DNA of 64,000 bases from Haliotis asinina (GCF_037392515.1 NC_090280.1:18354001-18418000); one strand, 5' to 3'. Shown: positions 47,960-60,982, numbered from the stretch's first letter. The notes: generated by a model from the letters alone, not told the origin. Made by a program: numbers and translations.

Positions 47960-49130
47960 AGAGAGATTAGTCGAATTAAGACCGGAATGATTTCATTTTT
48001 TTTGGTCGTGATACTTATAAACAGATTTAAGTGGAAATCCAGATCCCATACTTGTTACAAATTAGCAGAATTAAGTCAAAATGAGTTGAATTTTGTGTCA
48101 TGATACTTACAAATATATCCTCATTCATTTACAAAATCCAAAACACAGGAAAAGATATTCTCGCTCATGGGCCCAATGTTTTTCGCCCATGGGCGAGATG
48201 TTTTTTGAAAATCGGTCTCAATTAGCAGAATTAAGTCATAATGAGTTGGATTTTGTGCCATGATACTCATATATATATCATCATTCATTTACACCTCCAA
48301 ACCACAGGAAAAGATGTATTTTGAGTGAAGGCAAATATTCTCGCTCATGGGCCAAAATGTCTTTCTCCCATGGGCGAGAGTTTTCAAAATTGCTCCCATT
48401 TAGAGGAATTAAGTCAAAATGAGTTGAAATTTCTGTCATGATACTCATAAATGTACTTTCATTCATTTACATCCTCCAAATACTGGAAAAGATGTGTTTG
48501 GGGTAAAAGGAAATATTCTCGCCCATGGGCTAAAATGTTTTTCGCCCATGGTTGAGATTTTCTTAAATAGCTCTAAATTAACGGAATTAATTCAAAATTA
48601 GTTGAATTTTGTGACATGATACTTATGAACATACTTTCATCCATTCACAACCTCCAAAACATGGGAAAAGGTGTATTTTGAGTAAAAGTAAATATTCTCA
48701 CCCATGGGCCAAATGGTTTTCGCCCATGGGCGAGTCTTTTTGAAAAATCACTCTTAATTAGCCGAATTAAGTCAAAATAAGCTTAATTTCGTGTCAAGAC
48801 AATAATAAATACACGTTCATGTATTGAAAGACTGCACAGCCTGGAAAAAAACATGTAGTTTCAATGAAATTAATTATTCTCGTCCATGGGCTAATATGTT
48901 TTTCACCCATGGGCGAGATTTTTCAAAATCGCTGTCAGTTAGCAGAGTCAAGTCACAACAAGCTGAAATTTGTGTCATGATACTTATTAACATTTTTTCA
49001 TTCATTTACAACCTCCAAAACATTCATTCTAGATGAAATGAAACACTTTCGCCCATGGGCCTGCCCATGGGCCTACCCATTGGCCACTGTTCGCCCATGG
49101 GCGTGCCCATGGGCGAGCGAGTTTAAATTT
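47960..49130. repeat. ~181-bp tandem array with CGCCCATGGGCG palindromes, right arm
   Basis: Inverted counterpart of 39120-40340, with palindromic cores near 48170-48200, 48350, 48520-48550, 48700-48735, 48890-48915 and a cluster at 49050-49115. Confidence 0.9.
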
Positions 49131-49489
49131 TGAGTTTTCGAAAAAATTTTTTTTCATTTTTTCATCCTTAGCACACATACATAACAGCTGCCTGTTTAAT
49201 TTTGCGAAATCCCTTGTGCGAGAGTGGCCACAGTGCTGAGAGTTTCTGGACTATTGTGAGTCCAGAATTAAATTGTGACGTGTTATACTAATAACCACAC
49301 TAAATGAAATAAATTTTATCTAATTCCATTGAAGTGTTTTCGTTTTACATGCTCTCAGGTGTGAAAATTTGAATGAAAATCATGAATGGAATGAGTGATG
49401 AAAGTAGTACCAGTTATGTCAAAGTTCACGTATTAGCCAATCAAATCACTCGAAGGTGTTATGACACTCGATATAAAATGAAGATCAAC

Positions 49490-50330
49490 TACATTTTGTG
49501 AAGAATATATATTATAGGATGTACAGACCAACGGTAGGTATTTAGGTATTAAGCTTTCCGAAGCTGGATATATCATAACAAAATGGAATTCATCGTCAAT
49601 CCTGGCTATGTTACACTTTTCACACAGTCGCAGTGTTCTCATTAGTTATGATATCGCCCACGTTGTAGTCTAGCCATGCCAAGTCGCGACGATATAAGGA
49701 ACAGTCACCATGTGTTAAATACACTTGCAGTTGTAAGTTCAGTATGAAAGAAGCATAAGAGTCATACTGCTACTACACTGCAGACTAGATTTCCATTCCT
49801 GATTTAAAATATCAGTAACACGTTGCTTAAACTCTGACAAATATACTTCAGGACTGCCAACACCTTATCCAGTGAATACATCATTTCATATGCTTTACGT
49901 AGATACCTATGATTAGGCATACGGGTAACTCTCAGCCAAAATTTGACACATCTCAACAGAGAAGACGGAGAATATACTTGGAATCTGCCACATTCGCCCA
50001 TAACTAGAACATTTGGAGCCCTTGCACGAATGCTAAGAAACCGTTTGATAGTACTGTAGACGTTAAAAGCCCCACAACTCGGATCCGTATAACAGTGGCA
50101 TGATTTGGGAGTCAAATAATGTAAAGAAAACCTTGAAGGTAAACTGCCAATAGGAATAAATCGTTCTTAAAACTTCAAACAAGGCTTTCTTGACCTTTAT
50201 AGCAAGGGAACTGCAGCGCTGTGGAAAACGTAACTGACCTTTTAGACATATTAAGAGTCAAATCCCATGATTCACAATACCTTTGGAGACTATCAAGACG
50301 TCTCTATGTCCTGATTTCGCTATCTGCAAC
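49490..50330 (-). mobile_element. LINE3 3' half, dimer 2 copy
   Basis: Counterpart of 24870-25860 with extra internal deletions (about 60 bp missing around 49861, where HTWASLVRQVLF stood in the other copy). NVLVMGECGRFQVYSPSSLL is retained. Confidence 0.75.
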
Positions 50331-50690
50331 ATGTAGACATGAAGGGAAGCAATTACAAGGAAATGATCAGATACATGGAAAGGGGATGAATCATAAACAT
50401 GTGAAGTGATGACCGACTGACATAGCTGTTTGGGAACAAATGTGTAATCAATTTTGGTGTATTGTGTATTTCTCCTGTTTCCTGTTATCATCATGTTGTC
50501 ATTTGTCCCACTTCTTTGCCGCCGTAACAGGAAGGTATCCTATTCCGCACAGAGAGATAACCGTTGACGTAAGCGTGACCTGTGCGAGGTTTGATAATTG
50601 ATAATGTCGGTGTTGAAATCGCCTCACAAGACTGTGTGACTAGTTTCAGAGAGTTCATCAACAACGTCAGATGTTTCATTTAACCGGTCT
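50331..50690 (-). mobile_element. LINE2 endonuclease fragment joined to LINE3, dimer 2 copy
   Basis: Encodes KIDYTFVP and VYDSSPFHVSDHFLV (minus strand 50494-50258), the C terminus of an exonuclease-endonuclease-phosphatase domain. Same chimeric junction as in dimer 1. Confidence 0.7.
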
Positions 50691-50734
50691 TGATAGGCAG
50701 ACAGTGCTATTGGTGGTCAGCCTCGCTGGGTTGA

Positions 50735-50862
50735 TTGACACAGTTGAGCAGATCGATGCTCATGTTGATCACTTGATTGTCCAGACTCGATTATTTACTG
50801 ACCACCTCCGTAACTAAAGTAAACTCACTCACTCACCCAAACTCACTCACTCACTCACTCAT
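50735..50862 (-). repeat. Truncated SINE-like copy upstream of FReD gene 4
   Basis: Equivalent to 17998-18144, ending in an expanded CTCACTCACTCACTCATTC tract. Confidence 0.8.
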
Positions 50863-51293
50863 TCACACATTCAGAGTGTACTTTCACAAACAAATGTGAT
50901 GTACGGCTGTAGACACGAAGTCCCTATGTAATTATTGCGATACATAGGTTTAGCTGGTGACCTGACAACTGAACGATCCACTTTGAAACCGGATCTATTT
51001 GGTTTACGTGTTGAATAATGGTTATACAAGTGTTCAGCTCATGTTCATCAAATGGCGTTAGATAAGTGGAAGACAAGTGTGTGCACCATGAGGAGATGGA
51101 TACCAGAGAGGGCCGGGATTATGACTTACTTTAGTTACAGCAGAGGTCCACTTGTCCTGGCACTGTTTGTCAGTTCAATGTACAAGTACCTCTCGGTGTG
51201 TGATACAGCATATAAACACCACAAGTGTTGCCATTGTATGAATCTTATTCCTGTTACATATATAGGGTGTTTTGATTGGCACTGACGTTAGCC

Positions 51294-51301
51294 TTTAAAT
51301 A
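51294..51301 (+). promoter_or_regulatory. TATA-like element, FReD gene 4
   Basis: TTTAAATA 77 bp upstream of the start codon of the one intact gene; about 250 bp upstream of it is conserved among all four copies. Confidence 0.6.
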
Positions 51302-51370
51302 CACAGTACTCCACACTCAAGCACCCATTCACTCGGATTCAGTCCGTACAAACCGCTATCATAGAGAAGC

Positions 51371-54300
51371 ATGGTGTTCCGACTATGTCTGTGTGTAGTG
51401 CTGGTGGTTGCTTGTGGATATGCTAACATATCCGGCGACTACTGTCAGGTTCTGGACAACTACGACACTTTCAAGACATCCATGGATAACTTCCTGGCTT
51501 CCAGGGATGAAACCTGTGGAAACACGGACAGGCGCAGTGGTGAGTACGTCGTAGTGTAGAAAGTTGCGGCATCACTGACTTTACAGATTTGTTAGTATTC
51601 TGACAGCTCTATATCTATGCATTTCAACCAGTGGTGAAGGTTTTTCCGAATAGACACACCTCCAAAATGTCACTGGAAAAAAAGTTCACCTTTACAAGCT
51701 TGTAAATCTCTTGTAAAGATGATGTTTACAAGACATTTACAAGCTTGGAAAGATGATGTTTACAAGACATTTACAACTTGTAAAGATCCACAAGGGGAGA
51801 TAACTGGTGGGTGATAGTAAAACGGTCCGCAAGGCCTCAAAGTCACACCTAATAAATCCCAAAGGCTAATTACAGATTGACCCCTGGACATAATTAATGA
51901 GGTAATTGGGGCGTGAAATGAGAGTGGGACAGACCACTGTTCAGTGGAGAGTGGTCACTCTGTTACGGGTAGGATACTGATGCTCTTACCACAGTGTTCG
52001 GTGGAGTGAAGATGCATGGGTGTTTCTTTCTCTATGCGCAAGCTGTTTAGAAAATAATTCCGACTCAATATCCCACTTATTTTGTGTTTTTGGAACAGTG
52101 AATAACAATAACCATAAACAATATCACCTTGTCACCTCTGATAATATGCTAAATGATACAGATTGTGTTGTGATAACATAACACATGACAGTATATGTTG
52201 CTATGAATCATGTGGTCGATCCAACCTTTACCAATAGTACCAGTGATACAGATGGATAGGTCACCTTTTGAAATACTTTACAATCATATTTGATTTCTGT
52301 TGTTTCTGTTGATTCTTCCCTTCTGTGGTCAGCCAAGCAACAATCAACATAATCCCATAAAATCATTGAGGCATGAAGTCCAATAAGCCGAGTGAACTGT
52401 ACCTAACTGAATAAGTTTAGGCTTCGTGGGACTACACCTGTTGTACACGGGCTAGTTGCAGTTAACACATACTGCTATATTTAACATAACTAAACAACAA
52501 CCTTCAGGAATGGAACTCCATGACAGAAATGTGCCCTGGACAAATAACAGGTAAGAGGTTGGCATGGGAGGTTAAAGTAACTTGTTTGAAAAACCCATCC
52601 AAACGTTTTCGAGGTGATAAATTTCATGTTGGACTGGGGACGCAAATTAATAAACTGAACATGGTGCAACATAGTGCTGGTCAGACACTGTCCCCAAAAA
52701 AGAGAAACATCAAGACCTCCAGAGAGAACTGCCCACCCTGGAGCATAGGGCATTTTTGATATGTTGTATTATTTTGACAGGTTATCTCATGGAACGAAAC
52801 TTTCTAAAAGGTCACATAAAAAAGGAAAACACAACTTTGCAGATTCTGATACCTTTCGGTATGCAGTTACCAAAACAAATCATAGAAAATGCCAATTCAG
52901 CCTATAAAGAAAAAAAACCGCGATGGAAAAAAAATCCGCGAATTCGGAGTTCAAGCGATTCACTAAATTTCACCCAGCGCTGGGGGAAGAAGTAGTTTCA
53001 ACAGTTGTGCTGCGCTGCGCCCATAACATATACTCAGTGAATAGGTTCGCGGAGCTTGAAACAGTATGCATGCCCGGAGTATGAGATCGTGAGCAGTAGT
53101 CTAATCTTGGTTGTGTACACAAACAAGTAAATAATCTACTCGTTACATAAAAAAAACATGTTGATTGTAAGAAGCAGCCTCTACCACAGAGAAAGCTTAA
53201 TGTCTGGTTTATTGACACCTGTATGTATGGCTGCCTGTCTGCTAAAGACAATATACAATACACAGCTTCAATCATTGACCACATGCCATTTGAACTTAAC
53301 ACCTATCAGGCTATACGCCATAAACAAAATAAATTGATTGATGTCTCATGCACCCGAGTCCTGTCTCAGCCACATTATGCTATAAAGCAGGTGTGATACT
53401 TGTAAATATTACGTTTTTTATGTCTCTGGGTTGCAAACAAACTACATCCATTTTTCATGGATGACTGGATCTCACGGAAACTGGTGCAAACGCTTGTCAG
53501 TTTCAAGTCCTGCTTTGTACTTGGACGAATGACAGTTTCCAGTAGTTCACCATCTCTACTGAGATGATTTTTGATTGGATCAAATTCAGAGATTTACAAA
53601 ACCCAACATCTCTACATACATTCTTTATGGATAACAACATAGTGTATTTGATTTTGTTTGACAACGGTATATCAATCCATACTGAAACGATGCATCATAT
53701 ACAATACAAAAAGTTGATATCCACAAAGAATCTTACTTTCTTGTGACTCGCCATACTTCTAAAATGCCCATCAAATACATCTTTCTGAACACACTATGGG
53801 CCCCACCTTATGAGCGCTCGGCGTATCAGCAAATGAAGCAGACAATCGGTTGCCGTCGTTACACTTGAGTACACAGCCACCAGCTATGACTGGGTTTGGT
53901 CTCCCGCGGGCTTCCTTACGAGGGACGAAAGTCCAAGTACAACCAGGGATACTCTACAATACTCTATATAGGCTCCCTGGTACAACATATTGCACTTCTG
54001 AATCGCGATTGTACGCTTGCAATTTTATTTATTTTCTTACAAACAGCAGAACTGATATAATGGAATATATGTTACTAGTACTAGTACTTACAGTGGTGGA
54101 ATATTTGACATGTTGATATTTCATATGTTTTGGGGTTTTTTTTATCTCGTGATCAATACTAGTAAGTTCTTATCCGCCTTGTGCCTGTAAAATACACAGA
54201 ATGGCCTTCGTTCGGCTTTGTGCATTGTCATTTTATTCATATGGCATAGGAACCATATTTGAGGTGTGGCTAGTCACACTGCTTCCATTTCCCCCGCAAC

Positions 54301-57300
54301 TCTACTGCATCTTTCTTGGATAAAAAATTGGATAAAAAAACATTTTGAGTTTTAGGCTGGTTTGACATCTTGTAGTGTCATCATCGCGATAATGCGCCGA
54401 GGAGTGGGTTGTTTAGGTGGTGAAAGTTGTAATGTGCTGAATGTGTTGCATGACGCGTGAACAAGGAATTTAGCATATCATAACATTGGAATAAATTTGA
54501 TGTTCGCTTGATAGCGCTCCGTGGTCAATACTGCAGTGTTGGTGGAAATGGTATTCTATAATGCGGAATTTGTTTCACTTTTATAATACTCATGTCTTTC
54601 ATGCGAATGAAATTACCCCAAAACAAATAGACAGTGTCAAGCTTACACTAGATGTTTATTTACAGATTACAACAAGAAAGAGGAAGATTAAATTTCATAC
54701 AAAAACATTCCATTTACAAATTTACGGAAAACATGTTGCACATTATTATCAAATATACAATAAAAAAACAATGGGGTAGCATTGTAGTTGTGCATTCTTT
54801 AAAACTGGTTTATATTTTGCATTCTTATGGCTCGGGAGGTCTGCCTGTCGCATCCCTTCGACTCGATTTCTGAAGAAAACAGTCAGTATGATTATACTTG
54901 CATTAAGTGAATGGTAAACCAATGTGAAAATAGAATCAATGGTTATTCCCATAATCTCATATCAAGTATTATTGATACTTGTGTATTTAGTGCATTAGAA
55001 CACAGGTGTTGTATGGTACAACCTTTTTTCTCCTTTGAAAGATCACACGGATTAATACAGACTAACAGCTAGTCTCTGAAATGAACATATTTTACTGAAA
55101 AACGTTCATAGTGAAAAAAATAATGAAATGGAGCCCTGAGACTTTCTTCATTTTCTGAAGCTAAGGAAATCTAGACTTGCCACATTTTCTAGACTTGCGT
55201 GGGCTTTCTTGGATATATATACTTCAGGGTCTGTACGACAGACTAGGATTAATACTGTGGAGTGATTGTTACTGTATCTCCCAGCCTTGAACAAAGCCTC
55301 AACACATAACAAGGCCTAATCCCTTGTTCATTGATGAGCAAGTCATGCCAGTAAGGGTTCATTAATTAACAAGGCCTAATGCCTTGATATCATCTCAGTT
55401 GAGATTCATCAATTAACATGCCTTCTTCCTTGTTATTTGATGGTAAGCTAAGTTACATAGTGCATCCTCTTAAAACAGTTTCATCTAATTCTTGATTCCC
55501 GAAAGCTAGTTAAATTGGTTTTCATGTTTACTTACTGTAGTTTTTCTGGAACATTTTCTCATGACATCACTGTGTTTGTTTTGGTTGTTTTTCTTTCTTG
55601 AGACGGTTTCCTTTTTTGTCTGCAAACATCTTGTCATAGCCATTGCAACAAACAAGATACAATACCCTGACAGAAACTTTATGTTTCAATAAAACTAACG
55701 TATATTATAGAGTGATTACAGAATTATAACAAGAAGTCGTCACCAAACACATGCAACCGATTCAAACGGTTGAACAAAATCGCCCTTGAACATCACATTT
55801 TGTTGCATAATTTTATTGTGCAACAAAAGTCACGTTTGGAGCTCAAGAAAAGAGCATTCTTATTTATATGACAGTAGGTTGTGCTCATTTTTTGCTGTGC
55901 ACTGATGCATATAGGACAGAGCATTAAGCAGAACTGCAATACCTTGAAACTCAGCGTGCGGAATAACAGGGAGAGCTGCCTTAGCGTTCTTATTCTGTCC
56001 TGTTTCCAACCTGAAAAAATACAATTCAAAATTTATTGCACAATGAAGATAAATTCATGTAGAGGTTATTGTAGAAACACCAGACGTTTTACTTGTTGAA
56101 TGGTTTAATGCATTGAAACTCTTGCAGTTACTGTATTTAAATCATATCAAATTATATTCTTACATCTGTTGTGGATTTAGGGTCATTCCTCTTACAGACT
56201 CAGCATTCCGTAGAGCCTGCCTCACAGTTGTCTGTGAAAGTAAATTCATGGGAAAAATGCAATTAGCATTTTGAAAACCTAACAAAATGAATAGCAGGTA
56301 TTACAACTAAAGTCTTAAATAAAGTCGAATTACTGCTAATACAACATCGTCTAAGAATTTCCTGTCTGAAAACGTTACAAACATTTACAAAGAGATAAAC
56401 AATCAATTTAGTTTTTAAAATATATTTGTGTTAAATTTGATTTTGAAATGCCTCAGCGATTTTGAAAAGGATATATCTATTAAGGTCACTATTCCATCCA
56501 TATAATGACGTGTGATATTGGAGCTCAAAATACGTATATGCATAAATACTGGGATTAGTCTGTATTGCTCCGTCATTGTTGTTTTTGATGAAACCTATGT
56601 CTGAAAACATAAAGAAGAACGTTTTACGTCTGTAAGAATACGTCCAAAATCAGTCTTATACTAATTATACATTATAATTGAAATTACATGCAACAGGTAA
56701 TCCTTCAGCTCAACCACAAAAAAAAAACAAAAAAAACAGCTGGTGTTACCTGGGGAATATATTCCACCCCCATAGCCTGATTAAGTCCCAGGAAGGATAT
56801 TTATGACATGTAGGAAACCTTTGATCAGCCAATTAGTCGAGCTGTTGTTCTCATATCGTGATTCAATATACTAAACACTTACTGAATGGCAGGGATACTC
56901 TACGACTCTGTCACAAATATCGCTGACAGATATTCTGAACGGGTTTGTAGATGTAAAGTCTCAAATTCACGGCAGCAAAAATGTCCGTATGTTGGTGTGC
57001 AATGATCAACTGCATTTTCCAAACGGGTGTTCATATATGTATTTAGATCTCAAAAGGCCATCAAATTACTTTGAGTTACTCTTCCTCTCTGTAACTTCTC
57101 CAACCAAGAAATACCATGGACAGTGCACGTGTACACAACGGTTTGTGAAACATGTAAATAGAGGTATGTCACTTTAATATGAATTTTACCAATTGACCAT
57201 GTTGTTGAAATAGACTATTGTTCATCAAGACTAAGCGTTATCAAAACACTAACTCAAATCAGCCAAATAATCCCACTAGTGATATCCTCGTTGGACTGAA

Positions 57301-60300
57301 GTTGTTTATTTTAAGTGTAAGAGGATTATAATAAGGCCTGCTCAACTGGGTTTGGTCGTTTAACTAATCCCACACAGCCATCACCAGCAGAGGGAATGAT
57401 TTACACATTTCATTTTTTGTGCTTAATTATTGTGTTTGTTTTTAATTGAAAAAAATTAAATGGGATTGTGAACAGTTTTACAGTTTATATCGACACCGGT
57501 ACCATACAACATACAATACAAAATTTAAATGCAGCATGTGTTGTCACATATGTATATAAATTTGAATTACAAACATGGGTAAAGCTTGAAGACAATCTTA
57601 TATGGAAATAGTGAATTATCTGATCTTAATAATCTGTCCATCTTAAGATCTGCCTACCTCTTCGTCACTTCTTCTTTTAGATTTGATACTAAACATGATT
57701 GAAGAATTAACCTCGTGGTTTGTCATATGATAATCTTTTATTAGAACTTTGGTATATTTACCTTTGTAAAGTGCATTCCACACATACAAACTAATTGTAT
57801 TAATATAGAGCATTTATGAGAATGTTATTGGTAAGATAATTATTTTTGGTGTCTTGATAGTTAAATTATGGATACTCACCGAAGTAACCATAGACTAAAG
57901 ACAAAAAACATCTTCAAGCAGAAAGGAAAACCATGACAGAGTATGGAAAAGTTTTTTCCCATCTTGTTGAGTCAGTTGTGTATAAAGTGAAGTAGAAAGT
58001 GTAGAACTTTAAGAATTTCTTATATTTGCGAAAGTTACCAAATGCAAAACAGAGTGTACAGTTATGTAAGTTATGTTTTATGTATGAATGATAAATTAAA
58101 AAATTATGTACGCCGAACATAAACAAACAAATGATAGACCGGCACGCACCATTTAAATATTCTGTAACATACTTCTTGTAAATGATTATATAAATCTTGT
58201 TACACAATGATTTGTCTTAATTCATTTGAGTATTTGCTCATTCCACAGGTACTGACATCACAACCAATTATCTATTGACATGTTTATGAGATTTCTTGAA
58301 TACGCCAATTACATAACACCGTTAATGAGCACCAACATAAAAGGTCTAGTGACATGTGTTAGTTAGAGAATGCATATAGTTCCCACGGAGTAGAGTGGTA
58401 AAATCACCGGAATGAGCTTGGGATGATGATCTCGAACAAAGGTAAGACATCTGTTTTAACAGGCACAAGTACTTGGTATATAGATCAATGCTGGCCGTAC
58501 ACATCAACTTTCATGTTTTCTCGCACCAGACGCAGTTGCATTGATATAAAGCACAAATGGACTATACAAATTATGGCTTATTCCTTTCCATTATTCCATT
58601 CAGTTTTCATGAATAAATATGTCACATGCAAGATCTATTATGCATATCAACAGTAAGAACTATAACAGAACAAAAAATATAATCAATTAGTAAGTATACA
58701 GATTCATGGGGATTCTTGAGAAATGGAAAAATTGAAAGAAGTAGTGGTAAAATCCTTCCTAAATTTACAAAAGTTTACAAGCCTTGTAAACATCACCTTT
58801 ACAATCGTTGTAAATGTTTGTAAATATGACATTTAAATTTTGTAAATTTTTGTAAATCACCATTTTTTTTCTTGTGTGTCTTTGTACAATGGACATAGAA
58901 AAGCGGCACATTCCTCGCTCCTTGTTAAGGATTGTCACATGATGTCATGGCTCCGAGCTTGGTTGGTGAAAGTTACATTGTTATATGCTTCAATAAAATG
59001 TTATTCAGCTTTCTCCTGTTATTAAATTTAACATTCACTTTTCACCTCGATAGAATAATAAATGGTTGAGAATTTTGCGTTGATCCTGATTTTCAAGATG
59101 CAAGTAAAGAAGGATTAATTCCAGGAACAACATTCACTGTTCCAAGTGGTTGATATACGCCGAGACTGCAAGAGACATTATGTAAATGAGGAAATATCGA
59201 AATAACCCCAAATACACTAAGGTCTTCATATTGAACAGACTGTAAGAGCATGTTGGACGAGTTTCCCGAAGCTGAGGACGGAGTTTACCGAATCAACCCG
59301 ACAGATGGGAAGGGATCATTTCTGGCCTACTGTGACATGACTGGCGGAGGATGGTTGGTAAGTTCCAGACAATATCTGCAGGATGACAATTCTTCCTTCA
59401 TGTGTAATGGTAATGTCAATTTGTCATATATCTCAATATTCGCACAATGGGACACTGATTTTCCATGAACAGGTATTTCAAAGGCGACTGGACGGGTCAG
59501 AAGATTTCTATCGAACCTGGTTTGAATACATGGACGGATTTGGAAACCTCACCCGAGAGTTTTGGCTTGGTTCGTACAAACATCAATTTCCCGTCAGAAC
59601 CAAGAAGGCTTCGTACTTCCGTGACATTATACTCTTTTCATGGTTTAAGTGTTGAGTATTTGACCACAAAAACACAGTGAAGCATATGATAGTGTTCTTC
59701 TGTCTTAGTTCTGGGTCTGTGATAACTTGGTGTCTGATATGTTGTATGTCAAATTGGTTTTCTGTAACTAGTATACAAAGAAACTGTTGTTACCGAGGTT
59801 TAAGACAAATATGCACAGCTTTCATATATAAGGTCGAAGAGATAGAATAGCGCTTCTTAAAAACGGATTTCGAAAAAAGTCGTGATAAATATTTTATTAT
59901 ATTTAAGCCAAAAGTAAATCATTCCCGTACAATTATGCATTTGCGACTGGATTGTGTGTTGGAGTGTGAACAGAGAGATCCTTCTTGTCGTCAGGTTGTA
60001 CACAACGGCTGGATTCCCGACATGGAACAACTGAAGAAACTCAGGGTCTCTATTGCGGTTTTTCAGTAATACTCCATAGTATCTTGCTGTACTGACTGAC
60101 TCGCCTCCTTGACCCGGGGTGTCACTAAAACCCATGATTGAGTTTTCATGTCATACAGTGTGTGACTGGAGTCTTCTCCAGAACTTCGTGAGAACTTAAG
60201 ATGTGGTCATATTTCAGGAAATGAGAAGATACACAGAGTGACAAAGCAGAAAACCTATGAACTGAGAATCGATCTGGTGAACAAATCAGGAAATCACTTC

Positions 60301-60982
60301 TTTGCTGAGTACAACAATTTCCACCTGGGCAGCATGTCAGAGTTCTACACTCTCTTCATCGGGAAATATTCAGGAACAGCTGGTGAGTATGTTGGAAATA
60401 TTACTTTGTGTTTGTTTCAGAATGTCATATATTCTTATTGTGTTGATTAAATCATTGTTCCTTCTAACTGGATGATTAGAATGAAGGAATGTAATACCCT
60501 ATTGTGAAGGTACACATTTCTCCATAAAGGAAGCTATGAATCAGTTAATCGTTATGTGAAACGGGAGATGACACGTGAGCATGTTGCTCAATTTTAGCAT
60601 AAATCTGTTTGTACACAGCTCTCGTTGACACTGTGTTCATACTATTCTGTGTTTGGCTCAGACGCATACAGTGTTGTTAAACAAGCCAGGACTGAGCAGT
60701 ATGTTACGGCTCAGAATGGAGTGTTCAAGTAATAGTCAGAAATATGCTAATGTTTGTGTATTTTCAGGAGACAAGATGTTGTATCACAACAACACCAGAT
60801 TCAGTGCAAAGAATTTGGATCTGGATGCACAATCCGGGAACTGTGCTGTGACACATAAAGGGGCTTGGTGGTTCAAATCGTGCTACAACTCACACCTGAA
60901 TGGTCTGTACAGTGTGAGACCTCGATGGTTTGGTTTGTCAGGACTTAAGTTTTCCTCCATGAAGATTCGACCTCTCAACTAA
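51371..60982 (+). CDS. FReD gene 4: intact secreted fibrinogen-related protein (254 aa)
   Basis: Exons 51371-51539, 59239-59357, 59473-59569, 60218-60382, 60768-60982; canonical borders, phases 1-0-1-1, 765 nt open throughout. Residues 1-18 are a signal peptide ([18 protein letters not shown]) and 19-57 a short stretch with Cys25 and Cys49 and no collagen or obvious coiled coil. Residues 58-254 form a fibrinogen C-terminal domain (Cys58/Cys88, [55 protein letters not shown], Cys209/Cys222, [21 protein letters not shown]). The calcium loop reads N-L-D-L-D rather than the usual D-x-D-x-D. Sequons: NIS, NLT, NKS, NNT. Molluscan relatives bind microbial sugars in hemolymph; that role is inferred here. 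Intron 1 is about 7.7 kb because it holds a 7.2-kb CACTA-like insertion. The 3' flank differs from genes 1 and 3; a possible AATAAA lies at 61168-61173. Confidence 0.9.
52500..53000 (+). other. Short unrecognised frames inside the CACTA-like element
   Basis: Frames at 52520-52759 ([19 protein letters not shown] within) and 52756-52995 (a Lys-rich end) overlap by a few bases and have a mildly protein-like composition, but no family signature. They could be remnants of a captured or transposon-encoded exon, or chance. Confidence 0.25.
53001..57329. other. CACTA-like element interior, no recognised content
   Basis: AT-rich. I see only a short imperfect direct repeat at 55300-55440 (AACAAGGCCTAATCCCTTG, AACAAGGCCTAATGCCTTG, AACATGCCTTCTTCCTTG) and no frame with a transposase signature. 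Confidence 0.4.
57330..57950 (+). repeat. Dispersed ~570-bp repeat, copy in the CACTA-like element
   Basis: Diverged relative of 43790-44360 in the same orientation; see that entry for shared blocks. Confidence 0.6.

Larger units (their letters stand above)
39005..49284. mobile_element. 10.28-kb giant palindromic (foldback) element
   Basis: Termini AACACGTCACAATTTAATTC (39005) and its complement ending at 49284, flanked on both sides by ATAC (39001-39004 and 49285-49288), a 4-bp target duplication. The left arm is 39005-42712 and the right arm 46199-49284; they are inverted copies over more than 3 kb. They surround a 3.5-kb centre (42713-46198). The arms contain a 181-bp tandem array and a SINE-like copy; the left arm has about 390 bp extra (42018-42408). 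No transposase, polymerase or capsid-like protein is recognised, so the superfamily is open. It is absent from dimer 1, so it inserted after the dimer duplicated, or was lost there. Confidence 0.85.
46199..49284. repeat. Right arm of the palindromic element
   Basis: Inverted counterpart of 39005-42712. The two arms share a 69-82 codon frame (MKYVL(P/S)IPLTF...RPRFYG) only because they are copies; the frame ends differ, so it is probably not coding. Identity is high by eye in the outer parts, with small indels. Confidence 0.85.
51671..58876. mobile_element. 7.2-kb CACTA-like DNA transposon in intron 1 of FReD gene 4
   Basis: Left end CACTGGAAAAAAAGTTCACC; right end complement CACAAGAAAAAAAATGGTGA. 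Flanked by TGT on both sides (51668-51670, 58877-58879); removing it restores AAAATGTCTTTGTACA as in the uninterrupted copies at 18935 and 34982. CACTR-type ends with a 3-bp duplication fit the CACTA/EnSpm (CMC) superfamily. Both subterminal regions carry many TTTACAAG/CTTGTAAA motifs in both orientations (51690-51790, 58755-58860), the usual transposase-binding arrangement. No DDE transposase is recognised, so it is probably non-autonomous or decayed. Confidence 0.85.

Noticed and set aside
39005-49284. Polinton or other large virus-like element as explanation of the palindrome
   Set aside because: The ends and 4-bp flanking duplication do not fit the usual Polinton pattern, and no polymerase, integrase or capsid-like frame is recognised. 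Most of its length is two inverted arms.
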